NCBI GenBank assembly: GCA_015655195.1
Contig: JAATFM010000316.1
Location: 1 to 38,438, forward strand
Reading direction: 5' to 3'
DNA length: 38,438 nt
From: Terriglobales bacterium
Lineage (GTDB): Bacteria; Acidobacteriota; Terriglobia; Terriglobales; Acidobacteriaceae
The number at the start of each line of letters is the position of its first letter. Within the stretch, counting starts at the first letter, position 1. The notes under the pieces are model-generated. The model made no database searches. It saw only the letters and a program-made list of their open reading frames with translations, and had not been told where the DNA came from. The position numbers were made by a program, and so were the translations under genes. Shown here in pieces: positions 22,056 through 29,163 of the stretch.

Positions 22056-23735
22056 ATGATGAAAGGCGTGAAGCTCAGCTTGCATTATTCCCGAGCCGGG
22101 GGCACCCTGTCATGCGCCGCATTACTGCTGGCGGTGTGCGCGCAGTTACCGGGTCAAATGCCGGGCCAGGCGGCGAAAAAGGCAAAGGACGCGCCTCCGC
22201 TGCGCGCCGTGGCCATTATCGAGTGGACCGGCGAGGAAGCCAAACCCGGCGAAGCCCCGAAGATCAAGACCAGCCGTCTGGTGCCGATCTCGATCTTCGA
22301 CGGCGCGCAGCTTCAGGACGCGGGGCTCTACCTGACGCGGCCGGAGCCGCTGGCCCTGGCCGGCGAGGTCGAGTACCAGCTCAAGCAGAACGGCGCCACC
22401 GTGGGCCTCTTTGACGTGAAGAGCGCAGCGCAGGAGATGGGCGGATGGGTGGGCTACGGCGAGTGGAAGTCTCCGCCGGCCCCGAAACATACCACCGCGG
22501 CCCCGCCAAAGGTGGAAGACGACGAGGACGACGACAAGCCGGTGCTGCATCGCAAGAAGCATGACGGCGACGAGACCGGCGGAGCCTCAAGCGGTAGCAG
22601 CGGAACTTCGACCGATAGCGGCGGTTCGTCTTCGTCGTCCGACGATCCCGACCGGCCCAGGCTGCACAAGAAGAACGATTCGGGTGGCGGGTCGGGTCCA
22701 AGCTCCACTTCTTCGAGCGGGACCGGCCCAACTTCCGAATCTGGAACCGGCTCAGGCACCGACGACGACCGCCCCGTGCTGCACAAAAAAAGCCCCGATG
22801 ACTCGTCGAATTCTTCCAGCGGTTCCGGCAACACAACCAGCTCCGGCAATTCGTCCGGCTCCGGCAGCGCAAGCTCGCCATCCGACCCCGATCGGCCGGT
22901 GATGAAGAAGCCGAAAAAGCCGCAAGAAGACATCGGCCATGTCGAATCGCTGCCCAATGTCAGCGACCCGGACAGGCCGCGGCTGGTTCGTGGCAAGGAC
23001 AACTCGCAGAGCCTGAAGGTGCTGCCAAGCCTGCTGGGAATGCCGCCCGACATGCGCCAGACGGTCGGCGTCTCCGATGTGCGGGACAAGCCCGACCATC
23101 CGTGGAGCTACGCGTGGGCCGGCCCCGATGACGAGGCAAAGATGAAGGCCGCGCTCGAAGATCAGGCGCGCATTGCACTGGGAATTGCGGCTCCTTCGGC
23201 ACCGGCAAAAACTCCAGCCCCGGCCCGGCGCGGAACTGGAACCAGAGCCGGCTCAACAACATCGCGGCACACGACAAATCCCGCGCCGCTGCCCGCGCCC
23301 ATCGAGCTTGAAGACGAGCAATTCCGCGTCTTTCAACTGGCCTACGACTCCGGAGCGACGCTGGTGCTCTCAGCGCAGATAACGGTCGCGCCGGCGCAGG
23401 CAAACTCCGCACCCGCCGATTCCAACCAGATCTACGCAGACAAGCAGACCCCGCAGCCAAGCGTGAAATTCGTCACGCTCGTCGCCCAGCCCGACCTATA
23501 CGGCAACCTGCGCATTCTGCTCAAAAGCGTCACAGACTCGGCGCATCTCGACGAGACTCCGCGGATGCTTCTCGTAGACGCGGTGGACGCGCTGGCCGAC
23601 AACCGCGGTGAGTTGCTCTTTGAGCTGCGCGGAGCCAGCCAGCGGCAATTTGCGCTCTACCGGGTGCTGCGCGGCGAGGCAACACAGATTTTCATCACCA
23701 GCGGAAATGCCTACAGCTCCGCGATCGGCAACTAA
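22056..23735 (+). CDS. exported protein with five DPDRPxLHKK-like repeats
   Basis: A 559-residue protein of unknown function. A signal peptide (about 1-31) precedes a conserved-looking domain (about 48-140: PLRAVAIIEWTGEEAKPG; PEPLALAGEVEYQLKQNGATVGLFDV). Residues 155-315 contain five short units: DDDKPVLHRKK, DPDRPRLHKK, DDDRPVLHKK, DPDRPVMKK and DPDRPRLVRG, starting near 158, 197, 236, 277 and 304. The spacing is about 27-41 residues through Ser/Gly-rich linkers. A C-terminal domain (about 410-559: IELEDEQFRVFQLAYDSGATLVLSAQ; RGELLFELRGASQRQFALYRV) is well structured. GAGG lies about 8 nt before ATG 22056. It is divergent from bcp with 30 bp between. It is likely periplasmic or surface-located. 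The repeats alternate acidic and basic residues and could bind metal or polymer, but this is speculation. Confidence 0.85.
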   Translation: MMKGVKLSLHYSRAGGTLSCAALLLAVCAQLPGQMPGQAAKKAKDAPPLRAVAIIEWTGEEAKPGEAPKIKTSRLVPISIFDGAQLQDAGLYLTRPEPLALAGEVEYQLKQNGATVGLFDVKSAAQEMGGWVGYGEWKSPPAPKHTTAAPPKVEDDEDDDKPVLHRKKHDGDETGGASSGSSGTSTDSGGSSSSSDDPDRPRLHKKNDSGGGSGPSSTSSSGTGPTSESGTGSGTDDDRPVLHKKSPDDSSNSSSGSGNTTSSGNSSGSGSASSPSDPDRPVMKKPKKPQEDIGHVESLPNVSDPDRPRLVRGKDNSQSLKVLPSLLGMPPDMRQTVGVSDVRDKPDHPWSYAWAGPDDEAKMKAALEDQARIALGIAAPSAPAKTPAPARRGTGTRAGSTTSRHTTNPAPLPAPIELEDEQFRVFQLAYDSGATLVLSAQITVAPAQANSAPADSNQIYADKQTPQPSVKFVTLVAQPDLYGNLRILLKSVTDSAHLDETPRMLLVDAVDALADNRGELLFELRGASQRQFALYRVLRGEATQIFITSGNAYSSAIGN

Positions 23736-23934
23736 GCCCGGCACCCAAAATTGATCTATATAGTACAGACGCAGAGCCGGAATGGGATAGAATTGATAGA
23801 AGAATGAGTGGAAGTACCGCACCAGCCTCTAAACTTCCCACAACACTCTCAGGAATGCACAGGCTCTAGCCCAGAATCCGGCTTGGGGCCAAGGCTATCG
23901 TGCACATGCGGGTGATGAGGGCTGAGTGAGTCCG

Positions 23935-23946
23935 GCGGTATACCGC
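23935..23946. promoter_or_regulatory. perfect 12-bp palindrome upstream of the desaturase
   Basis: GCGGTATACCGC is a perfect palindrome 22 nt before the desaturase ATG. The position suits a repressor operator in the leader, but there is no direct evidence of binding. Confidence 0.35.
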
Positions 23947-23968
23947 TCGCGTGAGGATACCTTACCGC

Positions 23969-24952
23969 ATGGCGTCAGTAATGCCTTTGCCCCCTGCGTC
24001 GGAAACGACGCCCGCCAACTCCGGCGAACCCGGCCAGAAGAACTCCAGCGTTCGCGTGATGCCTGCGCGCTACCTGGTGCGGATGGGCCGCGCGGCCTCT
24101 GTGCCCGAGGGCCTGAACTGGACGACGCTGATAGCGATGATCGCCTTCCATATAGCAGCCCTGGGAGCGTTTTTCTTCTTCTCGTGGTCGCGTCTGGCGG
24201 TGTCCGCAATCCTCTACGTGCTCGCCATCAACGTTGGCATCGGAATGTGCTACCACCGGCTGCTGACGCACCGTGGCTACCACGTTCCCAAGTGGCTGGA
24301 ATACGCGATGACGGTCTGCGCCACGCTCTCGCTCGAAGGCGGACCGATCTTCTGGGTCTCCACGCACCGCGTACATCATCAGCTCAGCGACCAGGAAGGC
24401 GACCCGCACACCCCGCATGAAGGCGGCTGGTGGGCGCACGCCGGATGGCTTCTCTTCGGCCAGTCGCTCCACGCGCAGACCGAGGCTCTCGGACGCTACT
24501 CGCCCGACTTGTACAAGGACAAGTTCCACGTCTGGATCAGCAAATACCACTGGCTTCCCATCGTGCTGAGCGGAGTGGCGCTGCTCGCCGGCGGCTGGTA
24601 CTTTGGCGGCTGGGTCAACGGCATCGCAATGGTCCTGTGGGGCGTCGGCCTGCGCATCACGCTCGGGCTTCACGCAACGTGGCTCGTAAACTCGGCAACG
24701 CACATGTGGGGCAGCCGGCGCTTTGAGACCAAGGACGACTCGCGCAATAGCTGGTGGGTAGCCCTGCTGACCGGCGGCGAAGGCTGGCACAACAACCACC
24801 ACGCGCACCCGGTTTCCGCCCGCCACGGCCTCAAGTGGTATGAAGTCGATCCCAATTTCTACGGAATCTGGCTTCTCTCCAAGCTCGGCCTGGCACGAAA
24901 GGTCAAAGTAGCCCAGTACGACCCGGAGAACCCCAAGCCTGCAGGAATGTAG
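23969..24952 (+). CDS. acyl-CoA / fatty acid delta-9-type desaturase
   Basis: A 327-residue integral membrane di-iron desaturase that introduces a double bond into long acyl chains. The three histidine boxes are HRLLTH (96-101), HRVHH (133-137) and HNNHH (274-278), with the extra NSATH (241-245) typical of stearoyl-CoA-type enzymes. Membrane helix pairs lie at about 51-72 and 76-95, and at 197-215 and 217-237. The first ~45 residues are variable. ATG 23969 has GAGGAT about 10 nt upstream. A GTG at 23951 and an ATG at 23981 are alternatives. No electron-donor gene is adjacent. It is followed by a strong terminator and is monocistronic. A palindrome in the leader may regulate it. Confidence 0.94.
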   Translation: MASVMPLPPASETTPANSGEPGQKNSSVRVMPARYLVRMGRAASVPEGLNWTTLIAMIAFHIAALGAFFFFSWSRLAVSAILYVLAINVGIGMCYHRLLTHRGYHVPKWLEYAMTVCATLSLEGGPIFWVSTHRVHHQLSDQEGDPHTPHEGGWWAHAGWLLFGQSLHAQTEALGRYSPDLYKDKFHVWISKYHWLPIVLSGVALLAGGWYFGGWVNGIAMVLWGVGLRITLGLHATWLVNSATHMWGSRRFETKDDSRNSWWVALLTGGEGWHNNHHAHPVSARHGLKWYEVDPNFYGIWLLSKLGLARKVKVAQYDPENPKPAGM

Positions 24953-24973
24953 GGACAAGGGAACAGGAACAAG

Positions 24974-25022
24974 AAAAACAGTGGCCGCGAATCTGGGTGA
25001 GATTCGCGGCCACTGTTTTTTG
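24974..25022 (+). terminator. intrinsic terminator after the desaturase
   Basis: AACAGTGGCCGCGAATC pairs perfectly with GATTCGCGGCCACTGTT around a 7-nt loop (TGGGTGA). Five A precede and six T follow. This is the strongest terminator in the window. Confidence 0.95.
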
Positions 25023-25043
25023 CTTATTACCCAATAAAGCCGG

Positions 25044-25080
25044 GTGCCCCAGGTCCCTGTTGTTGGGACCTGGGATAGCA
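25044..25080 (+). repeat. REP-like palindrome, type A (copy 4)
   Basis: CCCAGGTCCC (25048-25057) and GGGACCTGGG (25065-25074) pair perfectly within GTGCCCC...GATAGCA. It lies 23 nt before a type B copy. Confidence 0.85.
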
Positions 25081-25103
25081 AGAAAGTCCGCACCGAATGC
25101 CCC

Positions 25104-25150
25104 GTGCCCCATCCTTGCGCCTTTTTTCTGGCGCAAGGATGGGATAGTAC
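25104..25150 (+). repeat. REP-like palindrome, type B (copy 3)
   Basis: GTGCCCCATCCTTGCGCC pairs with GGCGCAAGGATGGGATAGTAC around TTTTTTCT. It forms an A+B doublet with the element at 25044, in the same order and orientation as the doublet at 18093-18186. A CCCTGATCCCTGCTTTT tract near 25180 resembles sequences flanking the other doublet. Confidence 0.88.
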
Positions 25151-25195
25151 GAACCTTCCCCACTCGTTGCCTGATATTCCCTGATCCCTGCTTTT

Positions 25196-26128
25196 CTAAA
25201 CCAACCGCGCCCCAGCCATCTTTTCCAACACCGCAACCGGTGCCGACTCCGGCGTTACCATTGCGGCGGGATCGACGAGGAATGTCTGCTCCAGCGCGTA
25301 CTGGCCGGCGAGCACGGCATGGGGAACGGTCTCGGTATAAACCATCCAGCTTGAGCCGGGCGCGAACTGAAACTCCTCCCGCACACACGATTCCTGAAAT
25401 GCCGAGTCTTCCTTCATCGTGTTATGGAGCTGCATCATAAATTCGTCGTAGGGCGTGCGTTTCCACTGCGGCACCAGCTTGCCGAGACCCACAGATTGCG
25501 CGATTCCCTTCCCGACATGCGCCAGTGCGCCATCGGGCTGCGGAAGGTCAAGCTTACCCGGAGCGAAGTGGCCGACAACCTTCGCAAACGGCTCGCCCGT
25601 GACCCAGTCGCGGGTCCGCGTGGGATGAATGTTGTGGAAGAAGCGCAGGATGCGCCAGCCCTTCGTGGGCCGAGTAGGAAAGGCATCGGTGTGCAGCAGG
25701 TCGTTGCGGCGGCGCGTCGAAAGGTCACGGCCCTGCTCCTCGATGGGCCGGTAGCTGGCATAATCGAGCGTCCAGCGTTTCTGGTACGGCGCAAGGAAGC
25801 GCGAAAGAAACTCCTCGACCGAGGCCGAGTAGCGGCGCATGATGGCGTGCAGCTCGCGCACAGCCTCCGGCGGCGAGGTCTTCTCGTCCACGCCGGTCAA
25901 CTCGTCGCGGTTGGGCTTATAGGCAATGTTCTTGTGCAGGCGGCTGTCGGTCTGCGACCCGGCGAGGAGGGTTTCAAGATCGGCGGGCGGAATCGGCACC
26001 GGAGTCCGGGGAAAATAAATCACCTGCCCGGCTTCAAGCGTAGCGCACCAGTTGCGAATCTGTTCGTTGCCAGCGCCAACGGCAAAGACGTTTTGCAACT
26101 CTTCGGAGGAGATCGACTGAACGGACAT
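25196..26128 (-). CDS. Kdo hydroxylase family protein (Fe/2-oxoglutarate dioxygenase)
   Basis: A 310-residue protein of the Kdo 3-hydroxylase (KdoO) family, which converts Kdo of the lipopolysaccharide inner core to Ko using Fe(II), oxygen and 2-oxoglutarate. The metal site is likely H146-x-D148 (LLHTDAFPTRPTKGWRILRFFHNIHP) and H270 (ETVPHAVLAGQYALEQTF). The N-terminal LEAGQVIYFPRTP and SRLHKNIAYKPNRDEL also fit the family. There is no signal peptide, as expected for a cytosolic or inner-membrane-face enzyme. GAGG is 8 nt before the ATG. A small membrane protein starts upstream on the same strand (11 bp between genes), so they probably share a transcript. The assignment rests on recognised motifs. 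The substrate is inferred. Confidence 0.85.
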   Translation of the reverse strand: MSVQSISSEELQNVFAVGAGNEQIRNWCATLEAGQVIYFPRTPVPIPPADLETLLAGSQTDSRLHKNIAYKPNRDELTGVDEKTSPPEAVRELHAIMRRYSASVEEFLSRFLAPYQKRWTLDYASYRPIEEQGRDLSTRRRNDLLHTDAFPTRPTKGWRILRFFHNIHPTRTRDWVTGEPFAKVVGHFAPGKLDLPQPDGALAHVGKGIAQSVGLGKLVPQWKRTPYDEFMMQLHNTMKEDSAFQESCVREEFQFAPGSSWMVYTETVPHAVLAGQYALEQTFLVDPAAMVTPESAPVAVLEKMAGARLV

Positions 26129-26139
26129 GGCGAATGCCT

Positions 26140-26442
26140 CTACTTCAGAAACTTGGCTCGAATCCAGAGCGTCAGGAAGAACGGCAGCGCAACAGCGAGG
26201 ACGACGATAGACGCCGGAAAGCCGATACTGCGATAGCTAACGGCAAAGTCCAGCCCCGCGTGACCCGCCATTTTCATGCCGAGCAGAACGAAGATCGCGA
26301 CCATCGTCGTCACGCAGAAGGTGAGGATGGAGGAAGCGAAGGAGAGCATCAGGCTGCTGATGAGGCCGAAGCCCTTGAGCGGAAAGCCAAAGATGCGCCC
26401 GCCGGTCTGGTTTGCGAATTGTGCGTCGTGAGTCGCGGTCAT
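26140..26442 (-). CDS. small membrane protein, unknown
   Basis: A 100-residue protein with two clear membrane segments. One is at about 27-56 (LISSLMLSFASSILTFCVTTMVAIFVLLGM) and the other at about 73-94 (GFPASIVVLAVALPFFLTLWI), followed by a basic C-terminus (RAKFLK). The loop between them (KMAGHAGLDFAVSYRS) is short. No family is recognised. It is the first gene of a probable two-gene unit with the Kdo hydroxylase, so a role in the envelope is plausible. The ATG has no Shine-Dalgarno sequence. Its promoter region overlaps that of the divergent gene at 26472. Confidence 0.7.
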   Translation of the reverse strand: MTATHDAQFANQTGGRIFGFPLKGFGLISSLMLSFASSILTFCVTTMVAIFVLLGMKMAGHAGLDFAVSYRSIGFPASIVVLAVALPFFLTLWIRAKFLK

Positions 26443-26456
26443 CGGGTTAACTCATC

Positions 26457-26462
26457 TAGAAT
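26457..26462 (+). promoter_or_regulatory. -10-like box upstream of the 26472 gene
   Basis: TAGAAT ends 9 nt before the ATG at 26472, leaving a leader of only a few nucleotides. The reverse strand carries TATTCT at the same place, so divergent promoters may overlap here. No convincing -35 is visible. Confidence 0.35.
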
Positions 26463-26471
26463 ACAAGTTCA

Positions 26472-27257
26472 ATGGCATCGAGTGCACAAATCGAACTTTG
26501 GCAGGCGGGGAAAGTAGCCTCGCAGGCGGCGCTGGCAACAGCTCCGAACGGCATCCGGTACGGAGCATGGGGCGAAACGCGCCTGCCCGGTACCGACATC
26601 GAGCTGCTGGTGGGCGCGGTTCCCGCGGCGCTGGCTCCGGCGCTTGAACGGCGCGCCTATTTCTTCGTTCCGCTGGCGATTGCCGACACGGGCGAGATTC
26701 TCATCGCGCCGAACTACTCGGTGGAGTGGGGCGACCGCGCCGTATGCCACCGCAATGCGGCGTGGGGCGCGACCGAGGCGGTTTTTATCTCCACGCGTCT
26801 GATGGAGGATCGCTTCGGGCTGGCCTTCGAGTTCTTCATCAACGTGGCGCACAACTTTGTGGATGCGGCAGGAGTGCCTGCGAGCTTCGCCGAGTTGGTC
26901 TGCTCGCAGGCCGAGGCACAGGTGCGCGGCGAGACGAGCCAGGATGCGTGGGAATCACGCCGCCGGTCGCTGGGCGCCGGACTCGCTATGGGATCGGACG
27001 CCGCGCCTTCGGGCGGAAACGGCAAGCCGAAGGTGGACGAACAGGCGCGGAACCAGTTCTTCGAGGCGGCTTTCTCCGACGCGCTGGCCATTTACATGCT
27101 TTCGCTGGCTCAGGATTTCGACTACCACGACCTGCGCGAGCGCGAGTACCCGCTGTTGGCCGCGCCTGCGCTGGCCGAGCGGTTGCGCCACGTGGCGACT
27201 CTCTTCCCTGCCAATACCGGCTATGAGTTCCAGATTCTCTATCGCCGCAAGGGCTGA
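26472..27257 (+). CDS. conserved-looking protein of unknown function
   Basis: A 261-residue soluble protein without signal peptide or membrane helix. The N-terminal half is beta-rich (GIRYGAWGETRLPGTDIELLVG; YFFVPLAIADTGEILIAPNYSVEWG). The second half is helical (LAFEFFINVAHNFVDAAGVP; QFFEAAFSDALAIYMLSLAQDFDYHDLREREYPLLAAPALAERL) and ends in YEFQILYRRKG. A short Gly/Ser/Lys linker (SDAAPSGGNGKPK) separates two helical parts. No catalytic signature is recognised. Codon use matches its neighbours. The start lies just behind a -10-like box, with no ribosome site, so the mRNA may be nearly leaderless. It is divergent from the Kdo-hydroxylase unit. Confidence 0.78.
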   Translation: MASSAQIELWQAGKVASQAALATAPNGIRYGAWGETRLPGTDIELLVGAVPAALAPALERRAYFFVPLAIADTGEILIAPNYSVEWGDRAVCHRNAAWGATEAVFISTRLMEDRFGLAFEFFINVAHNFVDAAGVPASFAELVCSQAEAQVRGETSQDAWESRRRSLGAGLAMGSDAAPSGGNGKPKVDEQARNQFFEAAFSDALAIYMLSLAQDFDYHDLREREYPLLAAPALAERLRHVATLFPANTGYEFQILYRRKG

Positions 27258-27318
27258 AGGCTCACGCTGCCACGCGATTTGTTCGCCTTCCGGGGCCACG
27301 CAAACAATTACAAAGCAG

Positions 27319-27353
27319 AAATCCCAGCGGGAGCGATCTCCGCTGGGATTTCC
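27319..27353. terminator. bidirectional terminator
   Basis: AAATCCCAGCGG (27319-27330) pairs perfectly with CCGCTGGGATTT (27340-27351) around a 9-nt loop, between two convergent genes. The A-rich and T-rich flanks allow use on both strands. Confidence 0.85.
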
Positions 27354-27375
27354 ACTTTTGTTGAACATTGTGACG

Positions 27376-27690
27376 TTACTGCATGGCTGCGGCAGTCACC
27401 ACCGAGGCGATAACGCCAGTGGCGACTGCACCGAGGACGAAGTTGCCGTCCACGCGGCGCCACTCATAGCCGCGGGGCGGACGGCTCAGGCGGTAGTGGC
27501 TCCAGTTGGAGACACGGTCTCCGCGGCCCCAGTCGGCCGGGGGCATGTGGTAGCCCTTGCGCCACTCCTCGTGGCGGACATAGTGGCTGTTGTCACGATG
27601 ATCGCGGTGGTCTTCCGCGAGGAGAGCCTGGCTGCCGAAAAGGGCCACGCCAAGCAACGGGATTGCGACAAATTTCTGTATACGGAACAT
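27376..27690 (-). CDS. RcnB-family envelope protein
   Basis: A 104-residue exported protein. A signal peptide (MFRIQKFVAIPLLGVALFGSQALLA) is followed by a His/Asp-rich segment (EDHRDHRDNSHY). The RcnB-type core follows (HYRLSRPPRGYEWRRVDGNFVLGAVATGVIASVV), with the PPRGYxWRxVDGxxxL signature and a hydrophobic C-terminal segment. In E. coli, RcnB is a periplasmic protein that affects nickel/cobalt efflux. No metal exporter is adjacent here, so that role is not implied. AGGAGAA is 5-8 nt before the ATG. A paralogue lies directly upstream on the same strand. Confidence 0.85.
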   Translation of the reverse strand: MFRIQKFVAIPLLGVALFGSQALLAEDHRDHRDNSHYVRHEEWRKGYHMPPADWGRGDRVSNWSHYRLSRPPRGYEWRRVDGNFVLGAVATGVIASVVTAAAMQ

Positions 27691-27818
27691 GAGCTTCTCC
27701 TAGTGTATGTTTACTTGCGTTCTTTCTGCCTACCCATACTTGGATTCCGGAACGCGCTCTTCTGTTGTCCGGGCCAGCCGGGTGGGATTGCAAGCTTTGG
27801 TTTTGTACAAGATAGCAC

Positions 27819-27849
27819 CGCCCCGGCTCAGCGCGTAAGAGCCGGGGCG
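27819..27849 (-). terminator. GC-rich hairpin after the larger RcnB-like gene
   Basis: CGCCCCGGCTC (27819-27829) pairs perfectly with GAGCCGGGGCG (27839-27849). It lies 16 nt beyond the stop codon of the minus-strand gene. A T-run is lacking, so termination efficiency is uncertain. Confidence 0.6.
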
Positions 27850-27865
27850 ATACGATTGCGTGAAT

Positions 27866-28459
27866 TTATTGTGCCGTGGCGGCAAGGATGATCGACGAGA
27901 TAAGCCCGGTGGCAACGGCGGCGAGAATGAACTGCCCGTCAACGTAGCGCCACTGGTAGCCGTAAGGCGGACGGTTGAGATGGTAGCGCCCGTAGTCGGA
28001 AATGATCATTCCGCGGCGCCAGTCGTTCATCGGCATACGGCGGCCGCGACGCCAGGTGTTGTGGCGCACGTAGGGGCTGTTGAACCCCGGCGGCGGGCCC
28101 GGGCGGTTCGGCCGCATCGGAGGACGCGAGCCCATCGGCGGTCTCGAATTCTGTGGCGGGCGGGAATTTTGCGGTGGACGAGAATTCTGCGGCGGACGGG
28201 AGTTCTGTGGAGGGCGAGGAGGCTGCTGCGGGCGGGAGGGTTGTGAGGGCCGCGACGGCTGCGAGGAACCGCCGCCCGGTTTCGATTGGCCTGCGCCGGG
28301 CGTGGGCCGCGTCAGCCCTTGCCGCCCCGGCGGATTCTGCGGCTTGTTTTGACCCTGTTGGCCTGAGGAATTTCCCGGCGGGCCCTGGGCGAAAAGACCG
28401 CCCCCGGAGAGAGTGGCGGCAAGAAGAGAACAGGCAATAGCTTTGCGGGCAGCGAGCAT
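27866..28459 (-). CDS. RcnB-family envelope protein with Pro-rich repeat region
   Basis: A 197-residue paralogue of the 27376 protein. A signal peptide (MLAARKAIACSLLAATLSGGGLFAQ) is followed by a Pro/Gln/Ser/Asn-rich linker of about 110 residues. The linker includes four tandem RPPQNS units, then RPPMGSRPPMRPNRPGPPPG. The C-terminal RcnB core (YHLNRPPYGYQWRYVDGQFILAAVATGLISSII) matches the paralogue closely. The linker may span the cell wall or bind a partner. The start is ATG 28459 with GGAGAA about 5 nt upstream. An upstream in-frame start at 28483 has no ribosome site. Tandem duplication of the core, with a new linker in one copy, is the simplest history. Confidence 0.85.
   Translation of the reverse strand: MLAARKAIACSLLAATLSGGGLFAQGPPGNSSGQQGQNKPQNPPGRQGLTRPTPGAGQSKPGGGSSQPSRPSQPSRPQQPPRPPQNSRPPQNSRPPQNSRPPQNSRPPMGSRPPMRPNRPGPPPGFNSPYVRHNTWRRGRRMPMNDWRRGMIISDYGRYHLNRPPYGYQWRYVDGQFILAAVATGLISSIILAATAQ
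28146..28217 (-). repeat. 18-bp tandem repeat (four units) encoding RPPQNS
   Basis: Four contiguous 18-bp units at 28146, 28164, 28182 and 28200 (consensus GAATTCTGCGGCGGACGG on the plus strand) differ mostly at third codon positions, so the peptide is conserved while the DNA drifts. Confidence 0.88.
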
Positions 28460-28562
28460 AGGATTCTCCAGACTGGCGACCAAATTGACAAACGGTGCGC
28501 TGGCAGCTTGGATTCGCAGCGGGTGGGAGATGTTGTCTTAATGCAGACCACGCATCAATTTA

Positions 28563-28895
28563 TTACGCGAAAACCGTTATGGTACGGGCCATCACTTCGT
28601 CAAGAATCTCTATAGGCACGGTTTCAACTTTTCGGGCACCACGGGCCGACAAATCCACAGGCCGCGGCTGATCGCATCGAATAATTCCGATGGTTCGCGT
28701 GCCTGCTCCCATAAGTGAAACCGCGTAGCCGATATTGCGGACAAAACCGCCGACTGTGGTAATCGGCACGACAATCGGTAGGCGAGTCAGTGCATTGAAG
28801 CGATCAGATGAAATGACCAATACAGGCCGCGTTCCGCGCTGCTCATGCACTTCGCCCGGATCAAGCGAAACGACATAAATGTCGCCGCGCTTCAA
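28563..28895 (-). CDS. mazF: MazF/PemK-family endoribonuclease toxin
   Basis: A 110-residue type II toxin that cuts RNA at short sequences. MKRGDIYVVSLDPGEVHEQRGTRPVLVIS is the signature N-terminus with the conserved RGDIY and the RPVLVIS strand. LPIVVPITT carries the conserved PITT-like strand with the catalytic threonine, and GIIRCDQPRPVDL is the usual dimer and active-site strand. The start codon is TTG (28895-28893), overlapping the antitoxin's TGA (28892-28894), so translation is coupled. Partner: the AbrB-type antitoxin directly upstream. Located downstream of pyrC but with its own palindromic promoter. Confidence 0.93.
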   Translation of the reverse strand: MKRGDIYVVSLDPGEVHEQRGTRPVLVISSDRFNALTRLPIVVPITTVGGFVRNIGYAVSLMGAGTRTIGIIRCDQPRPVDLSARGARKVETVPIEILDEVMARTITVFA

Positions 28896-29149
28896 AGTTC
28901 ACGTCCCACCGGCGGAAGATTGACCCAGAGACGGTCCTCTTCGGAGAGAGGTTCACCCAAAGCAATGAATTGGTCCAGCAGTTCATCCTGCGTGTAGCGC
29001 GGACGAGGTTTTGCCTCGATCACCAGCTTCTCATTGTCCACCGCCAGTGCCACCGGGTCTCCGGCCTTCAGGTGTAGCAAATCCAGAATGGCAGGTGGAA
29101 CAGACAGCATGACGGAACCGCCGACTTTGCGCAGGTTTGTGGTGTGCAT
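28892..29149 (-). CDS. mazE: MazE/AbrB-type antitoxin
   Basis: An 85-residue antitoxin. MHTTNLRKVGGSVMLSVPPAILDLLHLKAGDPVALAVDNEKLVIEAKPRP is split here into the swapped-hairpin AbrB/MazE DNA-binding fold (NLRKVGGSVMLSVPPAIL) and its second strand pair (GDPVALAVDNEKLVIEAK). The acidic C-terminus (QDELLDQFIALGEPLSEEDRLW) should bind the toxin. ATG 29149 has GGAGAGG just upstream. A TTG 12 nt earlier is disfavoured. A 16-bp palindrome just upstream is the likely autoregulatory site. Confidence 0.9.
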   Translation of the reverse strand: MHTTNLRKVGGSVMLSVPPAILDLLHLKAGDPVALAVDNEKLVIEAKPRPRYTQDELLDQFIALGEPLSEEDRLWVNLPPVGREL

Positions 29150-29163
29150 CGCCCTCTCCAAAG

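Noticed and set aside
28146-28217. Regularly spaced repeats that could suggest a CRISPR array
   Set aside because: Units are 18 bp, contiguous without spacers, and in frame in a Pro-rich linker, so they are a coding tandem repeat.
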